Shown: positions 17,164 through 22,023 of the stretch, piece after piece
How the letters are laid out: each line of letters starts with the position of its first letter
Position numbering within the stretch: the first letter of the stretch is position 1
Assembly (NCBI RefSeq): GCF_030147005.1
Contig: NZ_JASLAW010000097.1
Location: 1 to 22,023 of the forward strand
Direction of reading: 5' to 3'
From: Pseudomonas sp.
GTDB taxonomy: Bacteria; Pseudomonadota; Gammaproteobacteria; Pseudomonadales; Pseudomonadaceae
DNA length: 22,023 nucleotides
Notes under the pieces: generated by a model
Databases searched by the model: none
Seen by the model: the letters and a program-made list of their open reading frames with translations, nothing else
What the model was told of the DNA's origin: nothing
Program-made: the position numbers and the translations under genes

Positions 17164-19643
17164 ACCGGCTCAAGTATTACTTTTTGAAGTATCAGCCCTA
17201 TGTAGTCGGTGTCAGTTGCTTCCTGATGCTCTTCCTCATCTGGGGGCTTGGCGTGCGTCTAGGCTTCTCGTCGCTGGGCAGTTTGATGGTGGGCATTGGT
17301 GGGTTTCTGGTGTCTTCGTCGCTGTACGTGCTGCTGCTCCATCGCGGGGCAGCGCAGTATCAGGATTTGGAAGTGCTGCTGCGCGATGACGCCGATCAGG
17401 CGGTACTGAACGCCAGCCCTGCCGACCGTGAAGAGATCAGTTTGTTGCGTGAGCGCCTGTTGCAGAGTATCGCCCGCTTGCGTGCCGGTACGCGTGGACG
17501 GCGCTCACGGGATGCACTGTATGCCTTGCCCTGGTATTTGGTGATTGGCCAGCCAGCCTCCGGCAAAAGCTCGATGTTGCTGCAGTCTGGTCTGCATTTT
17601 CCTTACGCTGAGCGTGAGGGGATGCGTACTGTGGGCTTGGGCGGGACGCGCAACTGCGATTGGTTCTTCAGCGCTGAAGCGGTGTTGCTCGACACCGCTG
17701 GCCGTTACATGGACACCCCAGAGGAGGCTGGCCGTTGGCGAGGATTTCTGACCTTACTGCGCCAATACCGCCCTCGCCAGCCGCTGAATGGTTTGATCGT
17801 GACGGTAAGCCTGGAGGATTTGCTGAATGCTTCGGCGCTTCAGTGTGAACAACTGGCTAAGCGTTTGCGTGAGCGGGTGCAAGAAGCGCAGGCGCTGCTG
17901 GAACTGACGTTGCCGATCTATCTGGTATTCACCAAGTGCGACCTATTGCCTGGATTTAGCGAGTTCTACCGGCAAAGGCATTCGTTGCACCAGGAAAGTG
18001 TATTGGGCACGACCTTTCCCCACGCTCACTTTGAGCAAGCGGACTGGGGAGCGCGTTTTGCCCAGGCCCTGGAGGTGTGGGCCAGTCACTGGCAACAGGT
18101 GGCTGGCGAGCAGTTGGTGCAGCAAGACATCCGCATCACGCGCGACGATCCAACGGTGTATCGCTTTCCTTTGGAACTGATGGCGTTCAAGCCAGTATTG
18201 CGGGGCTTTGTCGCCACACTGCTGCAAGCCAACCCGTATCAGAGTGCAACGCTTTTGCGCGGGTTCTATTTCACCAGTGCATTGGATGCGCAATGCGCGA
18301 CGTTGGGGGAACACATCCGCCAAGTCAGCCAGCGATTTGCCCTGGATCCGCAATCGATCCCGACAAAGGGGGCAGCCCAGCCACAGTCGTTGTTTATCCA
18401 GAGCCTTTTCCAGAAAGTCATCATCCCGGATCAACATCTGGTGGCGTTGTACAGCCGTAACCGGCGAGAGGATCGTCACCTGCGAGGTTGGCGTCTGGGC
18501 GGCGCGGCCTTGGCGCTGGCCGTCTGTGGGGCGTGGGGCACGGCTTTCTGGCAGAACAAAATGGCCATTGAAGGTCTTGTCGGCGACTTGGCGCTAACCG
18601 CTCAGCAAGACGCCGAGTCACCGGGGGCGTATGCCGGTTGGCAGCGCCTGGACCGTTTGCGCGCGAGCGCCGCCGACTACTACAGCCAACATCGACAAAC
18701 CGGTGTGCCCTGGTCTCTGCGCCTGGGTCTTTATCAAGGTTGGATGATCGAGCCAAAGGTGCGTGAGCATTATTTTGCCGAACTGGAGCGGGTGATGCTG
18801 ACACCGACTGCAGACAACTTGACTCGTTCGTTATCGTTGTTACCGACGATCAAGGTGTATCAGCGCAACACCCAGGATAAGCATCCGGTGACCGGCGTCG
18901 ACAGCGTTGAGCCTCGTGCTTTGCCCCAGGACAACCGGGCGGCTTCCATCGCCAAGTTCGGCAAGGCAACGCTGGAGACCTACCAGATGCTCGCCAAGTC
19001 GTGGCAAGGCGAGGCGGACCCACTGTTGCTCAAACAGACGATTCCTGACTATTGGTATCCGAGCATTGCTCGTCATATCAAAGCCAATGCGGGAACTGCT
19101 CAGCCCGAAGCAGCTGACTACTTGTATGCCGGACGGCAAATTGCTTTCTACAGCGAGCAGATCAATGAGCCGGATGTGCCACGGCTCATGGACAACGCGT
19201 TCCTGGTGTCCAGTTCGCGCAATTACATCAACAGCTTGTTGGCGCAGTCGCTGCGTGCCATTGAAACCATCACCCTGGAATCGGACACCTTGTTTGCATT
19301 CGGCAGGGCGGACCTGCAGAGCTTGAAGGAGGGGGGGCGTCTGCAATTGGGCCAGATCGCCGCCAAGCTGCTCAATACCCCCAACGTCGGCACGATCGTG
19401 ATTGCCGGTCACGCCGACCAGATCGGTGACGCCGACAGCAACTTGCGGGTTTCTCGCCAGCGCGCCGAGACGATCAAAACGTATTTGGTCGGCAAAGGTG
19501 TGCCCCAGGAACTGGTCACGGCCGTCGGTGAAGGTAGTCGCAGACCTTTGGTGCGCTGTGACACCGCTTTGCCACGCAACGACCTGATCAGTTGCCTGGA
19601 GCCGAACCGCCGTGTGGAGATTGAAGTGCGCGCACAGCCGTGA
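17160..19643 (+). CDS. Second TssM/IcmF-like protein fused to a C-terminal OmpA-type peptidoglycan-binding domain
   Basis: An 827-residue protein whose N-terminal half parallels TssM: two membrane helices (about 15-35 and 40-60), Walker A GQPASGKS (130-137), DTAGRY (178-183), TKCDLLPGF (258-266) and a third membrane helix near 443-463. After a periplasmic linker of about 240 residues, the long TssM C-terminal module is absent; residues about 705-827 are instead an OmpA-like domain with GHAD (750-753), SRQRA (765-769) and a terminal NRRVEIEV. Asp753 and Arg768 are 15 apart, as are the diaminopimelate-binding Asp271 and Arg286 of Acinetobacter OmpA. It probably anchors the secretion complex to peptidoglycan, replacing the domain missing from TssL. 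The frame is open from 17130, but ATG 17160 overlaps the tagF stop (ATGA) and has AGGGGA (17147-17152) seven bases upstream. I believe related fusions or OmpA-bearing proteins sit at this place in other Pseudomonas clusters (sometimes called TagP-like), from memory only. Confidence 0.9.
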   Translation: MNRLKYYFLKYQPYVVGVSCFLMLFLIWGLGVRLGFSSLGSLMVGIGGFLVSSSLYVLLLHRGAAQYQDLEVLLRDDADQAVLNASPADREEISLLRERLLQSIARLRAGTRGRRSRDALYALPWYLVIGQPASGKSSMLLQSGLHFPYAEREGMRTVGLGGTRNCDWFFSAEAVLLDTAGRYMDTPEEAGRWRGFLTLLRQYRPRQPLNGLIVTVSLEDLLNASALQCEQLAKRLRERVQEAQALLELTLPIYLVFTKCDLLPGFSEFYRQRHSLHQESVLGTTFPHAHFEQADWGARFAQALEVWASHWQQVAGEQLVQQDIRITRDDPTVYRFPLELMAFKPVLRGFVATLLQANPYQSATLLRGFYFTSALDAQCATLGEHIRQVSQRFALDPQSIPTKGAAQPQSLFIQSLFQKVIIPDQHLVALYSRNRREDRHLRGWRLGGAALALAVCGAWGTAFWQNKMAIEGLVGDLALTAQQDAESPGAYAGWQRLDRLRASAADYYSQHRQTGVPWSLRLGLYQGWMIEPKVREHYFAELERVMLTPTADNLTRSLSLLPTIKVYQRNTQDKHPVTGVDSVEPRALPQDNRAASIAKFGKATLETYQMLAKSWQGEADPLLLKQTIPDYWYPSIARHIKANAGTAQPEAADYLYAGRQIAFYSEQINEPDVPRLMDNAFLVSSSRNYINSLLAQSLRAIETITLESDTLFAFGRADLQSLKEGGRLQLGQIAAKLLNTPNVGTIVIAGHADQIGDADSNLRVSRQRAETIKTYLVGKGVPQELVTAVGEGSRRPLVRCDTALPRNDLISCLEPNRRVEIEVRAQP

Positions 19644-19804
19644 AGGTATGGGGGCGCGCGAAAAATACTGGTTACCGAGTGGGGCTGCTTGCTCGGTGAC
19701 ACCAGTGAATGTCTCATTTGCTAGGGCAATGGGACGTACCGCAAAGGTGCTGTGTTCCGCTAATGGATGGACACCGCCTTATACCAACAAAGGAGTTTTA
19801 CCCA
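19644..19804 (+). promoter_or_regulatory. hcp leader with inverted repeat
   Basis: The 161 bases between the tssM-like gene and hcp are the longest gap inside the locus after the divergent region. An imperfect inverted repeat, GTTACCGAG (19671-19679) and CTCGGTGAC (19692-19700), has nine base positions with one G-T type pair and a 12-base loop; no T-run follows, so it is a weak terminator at best, and may be an operator or an RNA structure. I saw no sigma-54 site (no GG with GC ten bases on) and no convincing sigma-70 promoter. A strong AAAGGAG (19789-19795) lies nine bases before the hcp ATG. A separate hcp promoter is likely from the spacing but not shown. Confidence 0.4.
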
Positions 19805-20323
19805 ATGGCATTTGATGCATACCTGAAAATCGACGGCATTCCTGGTGAAAGCACCGACGACAAACACGCTGAGTGGATTGAAGTGGTGGGCTATGAATAC
19901 GGTGCAACACAGGCCACTTCCGCGACTGCCAGTTCGGCTGGCGGCGCCTCTTCGGAGCGTGTGAACCTGAGTGATTTTTCGATCCGCAAGTTTGTCGACA
20001 AAGCCTCGGCCAAGTTGTTCGAAACCTGCTGTAAGGGTCAACATATCAAAAAGATGGTTCTGCACGTCAACCGTGCCGGTGGTGACAAGGTCACCTACCT
20101 GACCATCACCATGGAAGAAGTGGTGGTGTCCTCCGTCAAGTTCCTGGGGAATATGGAGGCGGGTAACGACGCTTCTGACGTCAGCGATCTGCCCAAGGAA
20201 GAGATCAAGTTCAACTATGCGCGGATCAAGACCGAATACGTGCAGCAGAAGCGCGGCGACGGTCAAGGTGGTGGCAAGGTCGTGGGTGGCTGGGACCGTA
20301 CCAAGAACAAGACTCATGCCTAA
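19805..20323 (+). CDS. hcp: T6SS tube protein Hcp
   Basis: A 172-residue Hcp-family protein. It starts MAFDAYLKIDGIPGES and keeps the family features: IEVVGYEYGA near the N-terminus, SDFSIRKFVDKASAKLFE in the middle and EIKFNYARIKTEY near the end. Hcp hexamers stack to form the inner tube that carries effectors and is expelled on contraction, so it is needed in large amounts. The frame is open from 19709, but ATG 19805 is set by AGGAG at 19791-19795 and by the family N-terminus. It is set apart from the operon by a leader upstream and by a strong intrinsic terminator downstream. No C-terminal toxin extension is present; the tail is a short basic, glycine-rich stretch. Confidence 0.97.
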   Translation: MAFDAYLKIDGIPGESTDDKHAEWIEVVGYEYGATQATSATASSAGGASSERVNLSDFSIRKFVDKASAKLFETCCKGQHIKKMVLHVNRAGGDKVTYLTITMEEVVVSSVKFLGNMEAGNDASDVSDLPKEEIKFNYARIKTEYVQQKRGDGQGGGKVVGGWDRTKNKTHA

Positions 20324-20359
20324 GCAGTGCTTCCTCTGCCTTTTTACAGGGTAGAGGCG

Positions 20360-20392
20360 ACGCCCTGCCTCGTTACTGAGGCGGGGCGTTTT
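20360..20392 (+). terminator. Intrinsic terminator after hcp
   Basis: A 12-base-pair GC-rich stem, ACGCCCTGCCTC (20360-20371) with GAGGCGGGGCGT (20378-20389), has a six-base loop GTTACT and a single T-G pair, and is followed by TTTT. It lies 37 bases after the hcp stop and before tssA. It should end most hcp transcripts while allowing some read-through, or tssA may have its own start point in the remaining 45 bases. A weaker CCTCT/AGAGG hairpin lies just upstream (about 20333-20357). Confidence 0.85.
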
Positions 20393-20437
20393 GCGACAAG
20401 GAAATGATCGGCGGTGAGCCGGATAGCCGGAGGTACT

Positions 20438-21520
20438 ATGTCTGAAAAGTTGCACGAACTTTCTATCGTCAGCCTGACCCAACCCATTCAAGGGGGAAGC
20501 GGTGAGGATTTGAGCTTTTCCGAGTTGTTCGACCAGATCAAGGAAGCACGGCGTGCCGATGCGTCCTATCTGAGCCAGGGCGAATGGCAAGCCGAACTGA
20601 AACACGCAGATTGGGAAAAAGTCGTTCGCCTGAGCGGTGAGGGGCTGGCCCAGCAGAGCAAAGATCTGCGCCTGGTGGCTTGGCTGTGTGAAGGCTTGGC
20701 CCACCACTATCAATTTGAGGGAGTCGCCTTTGGGTTGTCCGTGTGCGAAGCAATCCTTAAAGCATACTGGTCGGGGCTATATCCCTCACTCGACGAGGGG
20801 TTAGAGGCTAGGGCAGAACGCCTGGCATGGCTGAGCTCCACCCTCACGGGCATCGTCGCTGACGTTCCCCTGACCCAGGATCCGCCCTATGGTCTGACCC
20901 GGTATGACCAGTCACTTCAAGTCGATAACCAGGGACGGCAGAGCCCCGAAGCGATGGAAGCGTCGCTGGCCGAGGGCAAGATCAACGGGGAGCTGTTCCA
21001 GCGTGCGGTAGCGTTGACGGCTGTTGACTACCTGCAATCACGTCACGGTGAGGTGCAGGAATGCCTAAGCGTGTGCCGGCGGCTACAAGCAACGATTGAT
21101 GAGTTGTTCGAGCAGGATGCACCGCGCCTCACTCGGCTTGACGAGACTCTGGTACGGGTCAGTCAGTTGACGGAGCGCCTATTGGCAGAGCGGGGTGGGA
21201 ACATAGTGAGAGCGCCAGCTCCGGTCCCAAAACCGATAAAACCTGCTGCTGCAATTACACCTGTCCCGAGTCAACCTATAGCCACTATACCCACAGTCGC
21301 AGCTATTCGTACTGAACCACAATCTCGTGCCGAAGCACTTGACCAGCTTCGAGGTGTGGTGAAGTTTTTCAAGCAAACCGAGCCCCATAGTCCGGTCCCC
21401 TTGCTGATTGAACGAGCGATAAAATGGGGTGATATGCCCTTGGAGAGTTGGTTGAGTGATGTGATTAAGGACAGCAGCGTAGTGGATGGGATTCGCAATG
21501 TGCTGGGCACGGATATGTAG
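20438..21520 (+). CDS. tssA: T6SS assembly protein TssA (ImpA-type)
   Basis: A 360-residue protein with an ImpA_N domain at the N-terminus (about residues 10-125, with GEDLSFSELFDQIKEARRAD, WEKVVRLSGEGL and WSGLYP) and a C-terminal domain with SRAEALDQLRGVVKFFKQTEPHSP and ERAIKWGDMPLESWL. A proline/alanine-rich linker lies between (about residues 250-285). TssA proteins act at the baseplate in priming and at the distal end of the growing tail. ATG 20438 is preferred over the in-frame GTG at 20414: it has GGAGG (20429-20433), although only four bases away, and the residues before it add nothing conserved. It follows the hcp terminator. The linker and nearby sequence use the rare isoleucine codon ATA five times between 21203 and 21421, while the isoleucines I checked outside that stretch use ATC or ATT. 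Confidence 0.95.
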   Translation: MSEKLHELSIVSLTQPIQGGSGEDLSFSELFDQIKEARRADASYLSQGEWQAELKHADWEKVVRLSGEGLAQQSKDLRLVAWLCEGLAHHYQFEGVAFGLSVCEAILKAYWSGLYPSLDEGLEARAERLAWLSSTLTGIVADVPLTQDPPYGLTRYDQSLQVDNQGRQSPEAMEASLAEGKINGELFQRAVALTAVDYLQSRHGEVQECLSVCRRLQATIDELFEQDAPRLTRLDETLVRVSQLTERLLAERGGNIVRAPAPVPKPIKPAAAITPVPSQPIATIPTVAAIRTEPQSRAEALDQLRGVVKFFKQTEPHSPVPLLIERAIKWGDMPLESWLSDVIKDSSVVDGIRNVLGTDM

Positions 21521-21880
21521 GGTGGTCTGAACAACTCTTTTGCGCGACAAGCTCATAGGCAGCAGCGGTGACGAGGTTGTTGGCTTCGGGAGAGCGACTG
21601 GCGCCTCTGTGGCCGCGTTCAGCTAGATAGCCGGGCGGTTTGTAGCATCTGTTCGGCAGTCTGCCCGACTAACTTGGGCCGAACGCCGACTGCCACTTGT
21701 CGAATGGGCGTTGTGACAGTGGCTCACGCAGGATTTGTCGCGTTGCAGGCCCAGTGCGAACAGCTGGCGCAGCAACAGACACGGTTGCTGCGTGAGTTGG
21801 CCCAGGTAGATGCGAGCTTGACGGAACTGCGCCAACACAAGGCACCGAGACCAAAAGCTTCGTCTGCGGGTATTGTCTGG
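21521..21880. other. Region after tssA with inverted repeats and no clear gene
   Basis: About 360 bases where, in comparable loci, vgrG or effector genes often follow. I find no terminator for tssA and no well-supported gene. A perfect seven-base inverted repeat, GTTCGGC (21651-21657) and GCCGAAC (21678-21684), encloses AGTC/GACT; a second, competing pair is GGCAGTC (21655-21661) with GACTGCC (21688-21694). They could form alternative hairpins or be a scar of a lost element. No flanking duplication or transposase was seen. Confidence 0.4.
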
Positions 21881-21907
21881 CTATTGATGAGGTCTGGCTG
21901 TAGCTAA
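21704..21907 (+). CDS. Doubtful small ORF with coiled-coil character
   Basis: A 67-residue reading frame from ATG 21704 (frame open from 21674). Its middle part, with the sequences VALQAQCEQLAQQQ and LLRELAQVDASLTELRQH, has heptad-like spacing of leucines and looks like a short coiled coil, with codon use like a real Pseudomonas gene. There is no ribosome site before the ATG, and the end reads into the minus-strand gene at the right edge (overlap 27 bases). It may be the remnant of a larger decayed gene, a genuine small protein or chance. I do not recognise a family. Confidence 0.25.
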   Translation: MGVVTVAHAGFVALQAQCEQLAQQQTRLLRELAQVDASLTELRQHKAPRPKASSAGIVWLLMRSGCS

Positions 21908-22023
21908 CACGCCAAGCATGGATTGACCCGCTTGCCGCTTCTCAACAGCTTCACCTATATTTTCCTTACCAAATCCAAACAGCGCCCCGCCGGCGACGCC
22001 CGTCAGCGCAACTGCTGGAACAC
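21881..22023 (-). CDS. C-terminal end of an unidentified gene with glycine-rich hydrophobic segment (partial)
   Basis: The minus strand is open from the window end down to a TAG at 21883-21881, giving 46 full codons and no start. The visible part begins VPAVALTGVAGGALFGFGKE, a glycine-zipper-like hydrophobic segment able to enter or line a membrane, then a charged helix (ENIGEAVEKRQ) and a polar tail ending ARPHQ. It faces the T6SS operon convergently. Such glycine-rich segments occur in many T6SS effectors and also in ordinary membrane proteins, so the identity is open. The open frame is short, so chance cannot be excluded, but the composition looks protein-like. Confidence 0.5.
   Translation of the reverse strand, partial: VPAVALTGVAGGALFGFGKENIGEAVEKRQAGQSMLGVLATARPHQ

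Noticed and set aside
20404..20445. Thirteen-codon leader ORF overlapping the tssA start
   Set aside because: The only AAGGA lies two bases before its ATG, too close to serve, and the peptide shows no attenuator-like codon run.
1..22023. CRISPR arrays, tRNA or rRNA genes, insertion sequences
   Set aside because: No regularly spaced repeats, tRNA-like cloverleaf, rRNA sequence or transposase was seen on reading the window.

Overview
The window carries an almost complete type VI secretion system (T6SS) locus on the + strand, flanked on both edges by minus-strand genes that run outward. Codon use (GC about 58% in a sampled tss stretch), strong AGGAG-type ribosome sites, many ATGA/GTGA overlaps and the protein sequences all fit a Pseudomonas, most likely from the fluorescens/putida/syringae side of the genus. 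From memory, the gene order resembles the K1-type T6SS of P. putida more than H1 of P. aeruginosa; I could not check this.

Left edge (1-1263, minus strand): a 339-residue protein with a long C-terminal hydrophobic hairpin overlaps by ATGA with the start of a small multi-pass membrane protein that runs off the window. I read this as a candidate membrane-targeting effector with its immunity protein. GC falls from about 54% in the N-terminal third of the effector to about 42% near its C-terminus and 41% in the immunity gene, which suggests an acquired toxin/immunity module. A 585-base divergent intergenic region follows.

Main operon (1849-19643): tssB, tssC (sheath), tssE, tssF, tssG (baseplate), tssH/clpV (sheath recycling ATPase), tssJ, tssK, tssL, tssM (membrane complex and its baseplate adaptor), tagF, and a second, shorter TssM/IcmF-like protein whose C-terminus is an OmpA-type peptidoglycan-binding domain. 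Most junctions overlap or are under 60 bases, so this is probably one transcription unit. TssL has no peptidoglycan-binding domain, so the cell-wall anchor appears to sit on the second TssM-like protein.

hcp and tssA (19805-21520): hcp has its own 161-base leader and is followed by a convincing intrinsic terminator, then tssA. This can let Hcp, needed in bulk, be made in excess of TssA.

Right edge (21521-22023): a region with no clear gene, an inverted repeat and a weak coiled-coil ORF, then the C-terminal end of a minus-strand gene with a glycine-rich hydrophobic tail that enters from outside. No vgrG, PAAR, fha, ppkA or pppA gene is present in the window; they may lie outside it.
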